64,000 nucleotides of DNA from Lithobates sylvaticus. Its lineage: Eukaryota; Chordata; Amphibia; Anura; Ranidae. The notes beneath the pieces were generated by a model that did not search any database, was not told where the DNA came from, and worked only from the letters and a program-made list of their open reading frames with translations. The DNA is taken from positions 629,075,750 to 629,139,749 of the forward strand of contig CM053028.1 in assembly GCA_028564925.1 (NCBI GenBank), read 5' to 3'. Of this stretch, positions 53,478 to 63,430 are shown in pieces; positions within the stretch are counted from its first letter, which is position 1; each line of letters begins with the position of its first letter. Position numbers and translations under genes: made by a program.

Positions 53478-56197
53478 GGTATTGCATATCTTTTTAGCGG
53501 CCAGATCCCTGATACTTCGACACTGGAAGGTCACACCCATTATTAATGTTACGGAGGTAACAATAGTAGTACAACAAAACTACTCGTTTGAAAGATTCTT
53601 AGCAATTAACTCGCTTAAATGTCATAGATTTGACAAATTGTGGGAAATATGGACCAATACCTACAACAATGTATAATTATATCTAGATATGTATAATTGG
53701 ATGAAAGAGAATCATCAACGTGGTCATGTGCTTCTCCTTCTAGTTCCTAACTATTATTTTATTTTATTTTTTGATTTTCTATATGATTTTCTGTATTGTT
53801 ATTACCTTGTATACTGTTGAAAATACCAATAAAAACCTTACAGTGAAAAAAAAAAAAAAAAAAAAAAAAACATTATGACCACTAACAGGAAAGTGAAAAA
53901 AAAAAAAAAAAAAAAAAAATAATGTACCTGTTCAGATTCTACTTAAATCAAACCTACAGTCCCTCTCTTGTTTGCACCGCCTATATACTGCTGTTCAGAG
54001 TATATAGGGTTGTAGGTATAGGGTTTTATTTTGGGTGCGGGGTCCCCTTAATATCCATACAAGACCCAAAGGGGCTGGGGGGGGAGGGGTGATGGGGTAG
54101 CCATGCCATTTTTCTCAAGGATTTTCAGCCATATGGCCAGGACAAGACATGACATTAAAGCCGCAAGTGGTTTTACATGGCTTCTTTTTTTCCTTTACAA
54201 ATGTCATTTTGTGCAGGGACAGTTCTAAACACGGGAAACACATGCCACTTCACAGGCATACTTTAGACACCCCCAGGTACCATATTTAAAAGCGCTCCAG
54301 GAAGACGCAAGGTATTGCGAAACATGTCGGGCAGGTTATGTTGATACCATTACGTCCTATTGATTCCCATGCACGGGTGTTAATTCTGTTGTTTTTAATT
54401 TAACCGTTTTTTTTAAATTTTATTTTTAATGTGTATGTTTTTTAGTACTATTCCTTTTTTTTCTGCTGTCAATAAGGAAAAAAAAAGTGCCTTTTTTTGT
54501 ACATTATTGTGACCTTATGGATTACACCTCAGGTCCTTTTTTATTTCAATAAAATATTCCCCTGGTTATAAACAATACTTCACTATTGGGGCTCGTTTTT
54601 TTCCCTTTTTTCAATCTTCACTCATGGCCGAGGGGCCTGAGTGCTGATCTTTTCTGCAGGTGCCTTTCCGGTGGGTCCCCCAGCTATTGCATCTCCTCTT
54701 GGGGAGTATCCTCGATGCCGGCGTACATAGACGGTCTAGGACCCCTGTGATTGGCTACCTGCTGTGTCCATCAACTCCGGCCCGCCCGTGTGCAACAGTC
54801 GGGAGATCCCTGAGACCAGCAACTGAGTTCCGGATCGCGGTCGTTCCACTAGGGGGGAGAGAGAAGAAAAGAGGAACATCCTGTATCCTTGCAGAGGATA
54901 ATTTCTGCCTGCACTATCGACTCCGCTCGTAAGGGAGTCCAACAGATGGGGTAAGGAGCCTCACTCACTTTCATTACACTGAGAACCTGTCCTGCTGTGA
55001 ACAACATTCACCTTTCAAAAGGAATTGATGTTTGAACATTTTTTTTTCGATTTTGATTTCACCTTTCCTTCAGGATTCTGGACTTTAGATTAGAGAAAAG
55101 ACTTGCTTTTTTATTTTCTTTACCAGTAACCAGGGACCTTGTCACAGATTGTTTTGTTGTATTTTTCAGTTGATATTTTTTTGGGGTTACTTATATTAGG
55201 TATATGTGTTTAATGTGTCACATGTAACTTTCCATTTAGCGGTGTCATTTCAGCTGAGTAACTACACCTGGTGTTTCCCACTTGGGGATTTTACTTTTAT
55301 AGGAGGGATTCATTTATTTATTCACGTCACTAGGAGGGGTCATCACTCTATGATCCCTTAGCGCAGCATTTTTTGTATTTTATGTGGTATTGCATATCTT
55401 TTTAGCGGCCAGATCCCTGATACTTCGACACTGGAAGGTCACACCCACTATTAATGTTACGGAGGTAACAATAGTAGTACAACAAAACTACTCGTTTGAA
55501 AGATTCTTAGCAATTAACTCGCTTAAATGTCATAGATTTGACAAATTGTGGGAAATATGGACCAATACCTACAACAATGTATAATTATATCTAGATATGT
55601 ATAATTGGATGAAAGAGAATCATCAACGTGGTCATGTGCTTCTCCTTCTAGTTCCTAACTATTATTTTATTTTATTTTTTGATTTTCTATATGATTTTCT
55701 GTATTGTTATTACCTTGTATACTGTTGAAAATACCAATAAAAACCTTACAGTGAAAAAAAAAAAAAAAAAAAAAAAAAAACATTATGACCACTAACAGGA
55801 AAGTGAAAAAAAAAAAAAAAAAAAAAATAATGTACCTGTTCAGATTCTACTTAAATCAAACCTACAGTCCCTCTCTTGTTTGCACCGCCTATATACTGCT
55901 GTTCAGAGTATATAGGGTTGTAGGTATAGGGTTTTATTTTGGGTGCGGGGTCCCCCTTAATATCCATACAAGACCCAAAGGGGCTGGGGGGGGGGTGATG
56001 GGGTAGCCATGCCATTTTCTCAAGGATTTTCAGCCATATGGCCAGGACAAGACATGACATTAAAGCCGCAAATGGTTTTACATGGCTTCTTTTTTTCCTT
56101 TACAAATGTCATTTTGTGCAGGGACAGTTCTAAAACACGGGAAACACATGCCACTTCACAGGCATACTTTAGACACCCCCCAGGTACCATATTTAAA
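52381..56197 (+). repeat. 1.9-kb tandem duplication (52381-54290 and 54291-56197)
   Basis: Two head-to-tail copies starting AGCGCTCCAGGAAGACGC and ending at CCATATTTAAA, nearly identical throughout. Each holds one palindrome arm, the L1-E 3' end with its tails and part of the hAT-1 right end. The left breakpoint lies at the palindrome centre. The second copy runs on into the rest of the hAT-1 right end. Confidence 0.93.
53478..53918 (+). pseudogene. L1-E ORF2 last codons and 3' end with double A-tail
   Basis: Encodes FLAARSLILRHWKVTP to LWEIWTNTYNNV, the C-terminus of ORF2 (compare LIAARLTIVRHWRDTNP in L1-C). Then come a short 3' UTR, AATAAA (53828-53833), an A-tract, 25 unrelated bases (CATTATGACCACTAACAGG and GAAAGTG following), a second A-tract and the 17-bp duplication. 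It is repeated at 55386-55826 by the tandem duplication. Confidence 0.85.
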
Positions 56198-56487
56198 GGA
56201 ATTTTTCACTTTTTTTTTCACTTTATGCATCATTGAAATGACTGCTCCCGAAAAAATGTTAGTTTTTAAAAGTTCTTTTTGCATTGATATATGTCCCCTG
56301 GGGCAGGACCCGGGTCCCCAAACCTGTTTTATGACATTAACATGCATATTGGCCATTGTAATTAGCAATTTTGATTTTGAACGTTCGCGTCCATTGTAAC
56401 GAATAGGGTTCGAAAATTTGTACAAACTTTCGGTCCTTTCGAAGGTTCTGGTGCGAACCGAACCCGGGGGTGTTCGGCTCATCCCTA
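55829..56487 (+). mobile_element. hAT-1 right terminal region
   Basis: Right-end block of the family, here on the minus strand relative to 13688-14462, closing with GGTGTTCGGCTCATCCCTA at 56487. The part up to 56197 is also present at 53919-54290 because of the tandem duplication. Short charged frames are not conserved genes. Confidence 0.88.
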
Positions 56488-57406
56488 ATGAGGAGCAAAG
56501 AGAAGTATGCTTTGTTCTTTGGTGTGGGTCTTTAAGGTACGCTTGCCAACGAGCTGCATGGCAGGTCAACATATGTCTGGTCATGCTTGTGGTGCCCAAG
56601 CGGCTGATGTTTTGGCCACACAAGATATGCTTGAGACATATGTTGCAAATAGCAGCGGTGCAATCTGATGCACTCGTCTCAAAAAGGCCCACACCAAAGA
56701 ACTTTTGTAATAACGCACAGAGGCAGCGCCCTGCACAGGCGGAGCTCTGCGGTGTGATTCAGTTGGTGTGCTGCCCTCAAGCTGGCCCCCGGAGCACATC
56801 CTGCCTTGTTGGAGATGTGCCGCCTCCTCCTCTCTCCATTCAGGCACCCACGTGGAGTCTGTGACCTCATCATCCCCTCCCTCTTTACCACTGGAGCAAA
56901 CCTGGCAGTATGCTGCAGCTGGTGGAACATGACTGCCAGATTGCTGTCCTTGAGCATGCCCTCTCTCTGCGCTCACGCTACTGCATTCCTCTAGCTGGGT
57001 ATCATCATCAGAGCCTTCAAATCGCTGGGCATCCTCCTGGAGCATGTACCCAACACTGTGCTCAAACCGTTTTGGGGGACTCCTCAGGAGGACATGGTGG
57101 GTCTAGGGAAGGGGTGACTGATGCCATTGAGTACGCGTTGGCAGCTGCTCTGCCAGTATCCTGAGCCTGAGTGAGAGAGGATGAGGAGGATGAGGAGGGC
57201 TTGGTCATCCACTCTACCAAGCCTTCGGCATGATGGGGCTCAACATGTCCAGCTGCCGAAAATAAGGACAAGCGTGTCCCATGGCCACATGCCGATGACG
57301 ATGCACCGCGTCCACGACCAGCACTGTTGTCTCTAGACAAAGAGCCTGCTTGCCCTCTTTTCTTGGCTCGTGACTGTCTGCCTCTCCTTGTTGGCCTTCC
57401 AGACAT
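56488..57406 (-). pseudogene. hAT-3 transposase, N-terminal part
   Basis: Continuation of the gene cut at 6046. It starts MSGRPTRRGRQSRAKKRG at 57406, then the Ser-rich and acidic stretch. A frameshift lies near 57060 (ESPKTV against ESPELFEHS in hAT-1), then GYMLQEDAQRFEGSDDDTQ, QQSGSHVPPAAAYCQ (no stop here, unlike hAT-1), further frame changes near 56840 and 56690, and the BED finger CNICLKHILCGQ with RHMLTCH. It ends with KDPHQRTKHTSLCSS at the hAT-1 junction. ATGAGGAG at 56488-56495 is the right copy of the hAT-1 duplication. Confidence 0.9.
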
Positions 57407-58200
57407 TGTATTGGCCTGCAGGGAGATGGGAAAAACAGCTATTGGGTAGTGTATATTGTGCTGGAGTCACACAACACACACACTAACTCCTGCAGATGGC
57501 TGAATTAGATGACACCAGGGCAGATACAGGTGCAGGTTGTATACTGTGCTGTGCTAGACTCACACAACACACACACTATAACTCCTGCAGATGGCTGGAA
57601 TAGATGACAACAGGGCAGAAAGGCAGATACAGGTGCAGGTTGTATACTGTGCTGTGCTAGACTCACACAACACACACACTAACTCCTGCAGATGGCTGGA
57701 TTAGATGACACCAGGGCAGAAGGGCAGATATAGGTGCAGGTTGTATACTGCACTGTGCTAGACTCACACAACACACACACTAACTCCTGCAGATGGCTGG
57801 GCTAGATGACACCAGGGCAGATACAGGTGCAGGTTGTATACTGTGCTAGACTCACACAACACACACAATAGCTCCTGCAGGTGGCTGGATTAGATGACAC
57901 CAGGGCAGAAGGGCAGATACAGGTGCAGGTTGTATACTGTGCTGTGCTAGACTCACACAGCAACACACACACTAACTCCTGCAGATGGCTGGATTAGATG
58001 ACACCAGGGCAGAAGGGCAGATACAGGTACAGGTTGTATACTGTGCTGTGCTGTGCTAGACTCACACAACACACACACACTAACTCCTGCAGATGGCTGG
58101 ATTAATGGAGAACTGCACAAAATGGTAGAGACAGGTGCAGGTTTATACTGTGCTGGACTCCCACAGCACACACTAACTCCTGCACATGGCTGGATTTGTA
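57407..58200 (-). repeat. hAT-3 leader array (~100-bp unit, about 8 copies)
   Basis: Units marked by ACTCCTGCAGATGGCTG near 57485, 57577, 57685, 57785, 57870, 57977, 58085 and 58168, with ACACCAGGGCAGA and TGCAGGTTGTATACTG in each. The unit matches the single-copy leader of hAT-1 at 8411-8536 read inversely, so a different leader segment was amplified in this copy. Confidence 0.88.
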
Positions 58201-58419
58201 GAGAACAGCACTTTTCCCACACGCAAATGCCTGAGAAGAACACACTATCACTGCCTATTATTCCTCTTTCCCTGCACTTTCCCCACATGCAAATGCCTGA
58301 GAAGAACTCACTATCCCTGCCTATTATTCCTCTTTCCCTGCATTTTCCCCACACGGAAATGAATGGAAAATAGTTCACACTGTCCCTGCCTATCAATCCT
58401 CTTTCCCTGAACGCCGGAA
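58201..58419 (-). repeat. hAT-3 short array (~64-bp unit, 3 copies)
   Basis: Three copies of a unit with TGCCTATTATTCCTCTTTCCC and CACACGCAAATG-type words (near 58209, 58270 and 58340). No counterpart is seen in the hAT-1 or hAT-2 leaders. Non-coding. Confidence 0.75.
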
Positions 58420-58751
58420 CACACTATACAAGGCCGCCGGCGCGGCATCCTTATATAGTGTGGGGCGTGTACTAAACCCCCTGAGCTATAATGGCCACAG
58501 GCATCCTGCCTGTGGCCAATTATTGCTCTCCTCGCTGCTGGAGCTATGATTGGCCAAGCATGTAGGGTCACAGTGCATGCTTGGCCAATCATCAGCCAGC
58601 AATGCACTGCGACTGGTGCAGTGCATTGTGGGCCGTTCACATCACACAAATTTGATGTGAACGGCCTGCAGAGTTCTGGACTCGATGAGTGGACAAACAG
58701 CCGATGTCTGATTCGAACATGCGTTTGAATCAAACACCGGGCCCATCCCTA
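58420..58751 (-). promoter_or_regulatory. hAT-3 left terminus and promoter
   Basis: Family left-end block on the minus strand: terminus TAGGGATGGGCCCGG at 58751, subterminal TTCGAA-type palindrome (partly decayed), ATTGG/CCAAT inverted repeats and a TATA element TATATAAG (58457-58450). It abuts hAT-4 coding DNA at 58752. The expected duplicated 8-mer would be CAGCGCAA, whose partner should lie left of this window. Confidence 0.8.
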
Positions 58752-60329
58752 CAGCGCAAGCACCGCATGGCATCTTTTTGCATGCATACTTGCGTAGTCC
58801 CTTGAACGCCTACAGAGCACCGCTGGTTTAGAGGACAAAGCACAGGAATAGGCCATGGAGGAAGAAGAAGAGGAGGGGTGGAGGAGAGAGGTGTGTCAGA
58901 ATCACCAGTAGTAGCATTTTGGAGGCGTGGTGGTGTAACAACCTCCAACTCTACTGCACCTTGTCCTGCATCCTTCCCAGCTGCCAGAAGAGTCACCCAA
59001 TGCGCCGTGAAAGATAGGTAACGTCCCCGTCCATGAATGCTGGACCATGAGTCAGCGGTAATATGCACCTTACCGCTGACCACCCTGTCCAGCGAGGCAT
59101 GGACATTGCCTTCCACATGCCGGTAGAGAGCCGTAATCACCTTCCGTGAGAAAAAGTAGCATTTGGGAACCTGCCACTGAGGAACCGCACATTCCACAAA
59201 CTCACAGAAAGGGGGCAGAGTCTACCAACTGAAAAGGCAGCAGTTGAAGTGCTAGCAATTTAGCCAAGCTAGCATTCAACTGCTGGGCATGTGGATGGCT
59301 GGGAGTGAACTTTTTTTGACAGTGCAGCAGCTTGGGCAGGAAAATTTGTCTGGTACAATCTAACGTTGGTGTACCAATAGCAGATTGCTTGCAAATACTT
59401 GGCTGTGATACACCTAATTCTACACCTTCATTCCTCTCAGTGCAGGTTTCAGAGAGGACTGAAGTATAGTGGGGTTGGAGATCCCAGGTGATGAGGAGCA
59501 AGGAGAGGTCCGCTTTGTTCTTTGGTGTGGGTCTTTTAGGTACGCTTGCCAACAAACTGCATGGCAGGTCGACATATGTCTGGTCAAGCATGTGGTGCCC
59601 AAGCAGTTGATGTTTTGGCTACGCGAGATACGCTTGACACATATGTTGCAAATAGCAGCGGTGCGATCTGATGCACTCGTCTCAAAAAGGCCCACACCAA
59701 AGAACTTTTGGAATAATGTGCAGAGGCAGCGCCCTGCACATGCGCAGCTGTGCTTTGTGATGCAGTTGTGGTGCTGCCATTAAGCTGGCCCCTGGAGGGC
59801 ATCCTGCCTCATTGGAGATGTGCCTCCTCCCCTCTCCTATCAGGCACCCACGTGGAGTCAGTGACCTCATCATCCCCTCCCTCCTTATCACTGGAGCAAA
59901 CCTGGCAGTATGCTGCAGCTGGGGGAACATGACTGCCAGATTGCTGTCCTTCTTGGGCATCCCCTCTCTCTGGGCTCACGTTACTGCCTTTCTCTAGCTG
60001 GGTATCATCATCAGAGCGTTCAAAACGCTGGGCATCCTCATGGAGCATGTACCCAACATTGTGCTCAAACAGTTCGGGGGACTCCTCAGGAGGACATGGA
60101 GGGGTAAGGGAAGGAGTGACTGATGCCATTGAGCCTAGGGAAGAGGCCACGTTGGCAGCTGCTTTGCTAGTACCCTAAGCCTGGGTGAGAGAGGATGAGG
60201 ACGCCTTGGTCATCCACTCTACCAAGTCTTCTGCATGTTGTGGCTCAACATGGCCACGTGCTGATGAGGATGCCCTGTGTCCACAACCAGCACTGTTGCT
60301 TCTAGACACAGAGCCTGCTTGCCCTCTTT
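58752..60329 (-). pseudogene. hAT-4 transposase fragment (N-terminal half), decayed
   Basis: The oldest-looking hAT gene here and host to hAT-3. It reads from about codon 18 (RGQAGSVSRSNSAG-type) at 60329 through the acidic part, the BED finger (CNICVKRISRSQN, RHMSTCH), SPGISNPTI, the LNASLAKLLALQLLPFQL region, ITADSWSS and up to the KDAMRCLRC stretch, where hAT-3 inserted. Several frameshifts scatter it over at least six short frames. Its start codon is lost to L1-I at 60330, and its C-terminal half should lie left of the window. Confidence 0.85.
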
Positions 60330-60959
60330 TTTTATTTCAAAGTATTTTATTATATTTGTCAAAATAATATAACGGTAAATGACAAGGTACATACACATAG
60401 TAAACGTAAGCATCTGCAACAACGGGTAATACAAGACCATTAGGTATGACATGCAAGTGAACTGGTATAGGTTACAGGAAGGCTAGATGGGACCCAATGG
60501 TGCAACTTAGGAGGTGTGGGAGGAGAAGGTCTATTCGGCGATGTAACGATCGAGGGTTCCCCACTACCAGGCACCCCGATCGGGAGCTGACTGTGCCCTA
60601 TAGGGGAAATCCTCGTCGTCCAACCATCCATCTATGTGATTGTCCGGCTACAATCATGACCTACTCCGCAAGGTTAACAGTATTCGAGAAGGCTCCCAAA
60701 AGTATTGACCTGTCATTTAATTGACAAACTCCAATAAGTAAGGTGAATATAGAGCAGAAGTTGGAAAAGTGAGAACTAGAGGGGGGCGATGAAGGGGGGT
60801 AAAGAAAAGTTGGAGGGAGAGAGGGAGAATAGGCAGGGTATTCGGAGCAACAACTATAGGACTTAGTTTAGGAAATTATGGAGTTAGTGATCCAAGGAGC
60901 ACCAATGTAAATGGCCCAGGGTTCCCAGTTGGATTCAAATTTACAGACCGTGTCAGAGA
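60330..60959 (-). mobile_element. L1-I: LINE 3' end inserted in hAT-4
   Basis: Minus-strand L1 tail. The 3' tip has AAATAAAA-type words at 60329-60360, then a 3' UTR and the last ORF2 codons FESNWEPWAIYIGAPWITN, similar to L1-F and L1-J. N3 cuts it at 60960. A C-rich sense-strand tract is present near 60780-60835. Confidence 0.8.
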
Positions 60960-61289
60960 TAGGGATGGGCCCGGTGTTCGATTCAAACCCACGTTCGAAT
61001 CGAGCACCGGGCGTTCGCCCGCTCGGCGAGCCCAGAACTATTTGGGCCGTTCGCATCACATTTGTGTGATGCGAGCGGCCCGCAATGCATTGCGCCAGTC
61101 GCAGTGCATTGCTGGCTGATGATTGGCCAAGCATGCACTGTGACCCTGCATGCTTGGCCAATCACAGCCCCGGCAGCGAGGAGAGCAATAATTGGCTACA
61201 GGCAGGATGCCCCACTCTATAAAAGGACGCCGCGTCGGCGGCCTAGTGCACTCTGTTCCGGCTGTAATTGGGTTAGGAAGACTGATGAT
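60960..61289 (+). mobile_element. N3: hAT left-end fragment
   Basis: Left terminus TAGGGATGGGCCCGG, the subterminal TTCGAATCG palindrome and ATTGG/CCAAT repeats, with a deletion that joins GGCAGGATGC straight to the TATA box TATAAAAG (61218-61225). It ends in leader sequence where N4 begins. Confidence 0.8.
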
Positions 61290-61727
61290 TAGGGATGAGC
61301 CGAACAACCCCCCGTTCAGCTCGCACCAGAACCCGCGAACGGACCTAAAGTCCGTGCGAGCATTAGAACCCTATTAGTTATAATGGATGCGAACGTTCAA
61401 AGTCAAAAGTGCTAATTTTAAAGGCTAATATGCATGTTAATGTCATAAAAAGTGTTTGAGGACCTAGGTCCTGCCCCAGGGGACATGTATCAATGCAATT
61501 TTTATTTTTTTTAAAACTGACGTTTTTTCAGGAGCAGTGATTTTAATAATGCTTAAATTGAAACAATAAAAGTGTAATATTTCCTTTAAATTTCATACCT
61601 GGGGGGTGTCTATAATATGCCTGTGAAGGGGCACATGTTTCCTGTGCTTAGAACTGTCCCCTGCAAAAAGTGTCATTTTTGCAAGGAAAAAAAGCTATTT
61701 AAAATCACTTGCGGCTAATGTGGGAGT
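61290..61727 (-). mobile_element. N4: hAT right-end fragment
   Basis: Right terminus TAGGGATGAGCCGAAC facing away from N3, then the usual right-end block up to CTTGCGGCTAATG, where it stops against L1-J. The opposite end is missing, so it is either truncated or the product of a rearrangement with N3. Confidence 0.72.
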
Positions 61728-63430
61728 CATTGAGTTAGTGGTCAACGGGGATCCTACATAAATGGCCCAGGGCTCCCAGGTGGATTCAAATCTGTTGACT
61801 GTGTCTGACATTATGTTGGATAACTTTTCCTGTGACATAATCCAGGAGAGTTTTCTAATAACTGCTAGGAAGGAGATCTTGGGGCTTTTACAGGCTTTAG
61901 CAACCGTAAGTTTGGCTCCCAGCAATATGAATCGGATCAGTCTCCGGGAGGCTTTGGAGATGTTTGGGATATGGGCGTTGAGAAGGGCTACCAAAGGGGA
62001 TCTGGGGATCTGGCTTCCTACAAGCTTTTCAATCAAGTTGAACACTTTTCTCCAGAATGAACATATTCTGGGACAATCCAACCAGATGTTGAGGCAAGAC
62101 GTGATGGGGTGTAGTACCATCTCAAGATGATTTTAAGGCTTGCTTCTATTAGTGTTTTGTTTAGGATGCTCTTGAAAGAGTTGAAGCTTTCTTTCTGCCA
62201 TACCCCCAGATCCCAATGGAATTGGAAGTCTGACTCCCATTGTTGCATGTAGGGTGACTTAGTAGATGGAGAGGTAAGTGACGAGTAAACTATCGATATC
62301 CCCCCCCCCCCCCCCCCCTTTGGTCCATGGCTTGACCACACCATAGTTCGTATTCAATAAATTGTGGTGGGAGGGGTTTATCCTTCCAGATTTTTTGTAG
62401 AAAGTGTGAGATCTGTCCAAATCTGAAATTTTCTGAGTTTGGTAGATCTCATTTTTTGGCACAATAGGAAAGGATGATAGGGCCTGCTGCTGTGAAAAAA
62501 AAAATGTCTGATTTGGTATAGCCCCTTATCCAGCCACCATTTAAATGCTTGGATATTTTGTCCTGGAGGAAAGGCAGGGTTATTGAATATACGTGTGGGA
62601 GAGGGTAGGGGCCATGATGGGGGGGGGGGGGGGGTTTCAGGTTTGACCTGAGTAGATAGTCAAGGGTGAATTGAGGTACTGCCTGCCTTTCAATATGGAC
62701 CCAGTCTGGTTTCTCATATATCAAATAGATCACTGAGAGTTGAGCTATTCTGGCTGCTAAGTAATATTTGTGGAGTTGGGGTAACCCTAGGCCCCTTTTT
62801 TGTCTATGTAAATAAAGTGTTTGTTGTGGAATCCTGTAGCCTGCCTTCCCCCAAGTAAATTTGAGAATTTTGCTTTGAAACAATTTAATGTGTTCTCTTT
62901 TAATAGGGATTGGTAGTGATCGTAACAGGTAGAGGAGTCTGGGGAGCAGCGTCATCTTTACAGAATTGATGCTCCCGAGCCAAGATAGATTGAGTTTGGA
63001 CCATGTTATGAGATCCTGCTCCAGTTTCCGGTACATGGGAGGATAGTTACTATTGTAAAGATTTTCGACTTTAGCTGTTAGGTTGATACCTAGATATTTA
63101 ATGGAGGAAGAGCTCCATTGGAATTTAAAGTTATTGCGTAGGATGTCCACGGTGTCAGGGTGAAGGGAGATGTTAAGAGCCGTGACTTAACGTAATTTAC
63201 CTGGAGACCAGATATCTTGGAGAATTTGTGTAGGGATTGGCATAGGTTAGGTAGGGTAGTAATCGAGGAGGTGAGGAAAAGGAGTATGTCGTCTACAAAG
63301 AGGCCATATTTGTGGACCTGAGACCCACATTTGACACCCTGAATGCTGGGGTTTTGTCGGATGGAAATGGCGAGTGTTTCAATAGCTATTGCAAAAAAAT
63401 AGGTGGGATAAAGGACAGCCTTGCCTGGTA
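61728..63430 (-). pseudogene. L1-J ORF2 fragment (RT to C-terminus), broken
   Basis: Minus-strand L1 related to L1-F. RT from GTRQGCPLS (at the L1-K junction) through AIETLAISIRQNP, FVDDILLF (catalytic box with Val in place of Ala), SGLQVNYVKS, YLGINLTAKVENL, SWLGSINSVKMTLLPR and RGLGLPQLHKYY. The C-terminal part ends FESTWEPWAIYVGSPLTTN. It is spread over at least four frames (63090-63430, 62449-63150, 62033-62344 and 61728-62120), so several indels are present. G and C homopolymers near 62300 and 62620 may add sequencing uncertainty. Its 3' UTR is missing. Confidence 0.85.

Larger units (their letters stand above)
36208..53918 (+). mobile_element. L1-E: 5'-truncated LINE stretched by later insertions
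   Basis: L1 of the same lineage as L1-C, flanked by a perfect 17-bp duplication ATAATGTACCTGTTCAG (36191-36207 and 53919-53935). It begins inside the endonuclease. Own parts: 36208-37198, 51241-51292 and 53478-53918. Between them lie L1-F with its contents, N2 and the palindrome. Most of its reverse transcriptase is absent, so a deletion accompanied or followed the L1-F insertion. Confidence 0.85.
6047..56487 (+). mobile_element. hAT-1: hAT transposon expanded to 50.4 kb by nested insertions
   Basis: The left end reads TAGGGTTGGGCCCGG. The right end, read inward on the minus strand, is TAGGGATGAGCCGAAC. Eight-base duplications flank both. Its own body is the left end and promoter (6047-6540), leader array, transposase (8537-11810), satellite (about 11930-13687, 34847-35049, 35588-35815), subterminal DNA (35816-36207) and right end (about 53919-54290, and 55829-56487 with a duplication between): roughly 9 kb. 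Everything else is later insertions: hAT-2, L1-D and L1-E with its contents. It inserted into the transposase gene of hAT-3, a member of the same family. Confidence 0.88.

Noticed and set aside
51745-54932. A 90-codon frame (MPFRWVPQLLHLLLGS) present three times
   Set aside because: The three copies are the palindrome arms and their recent duplication, so repetition is not independent evidence of conservation. No domain and no homologous frame elsewhere.
52381-56197. Long direct repeats that could pass for LTRs of a retroelement
   Set aside because: The copies touch each other with no internal region, primer site or polymerase gene between them. They contain an L1 tail and a hAT end, so this is a segmental tandem duplication.
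57465-58200. CRISPR-like regular repeats
   Set aside because: Units are adjacent, imperfect and lack unique spacers. They belong to a eukaryotic transposon leader and no cas genes are present.
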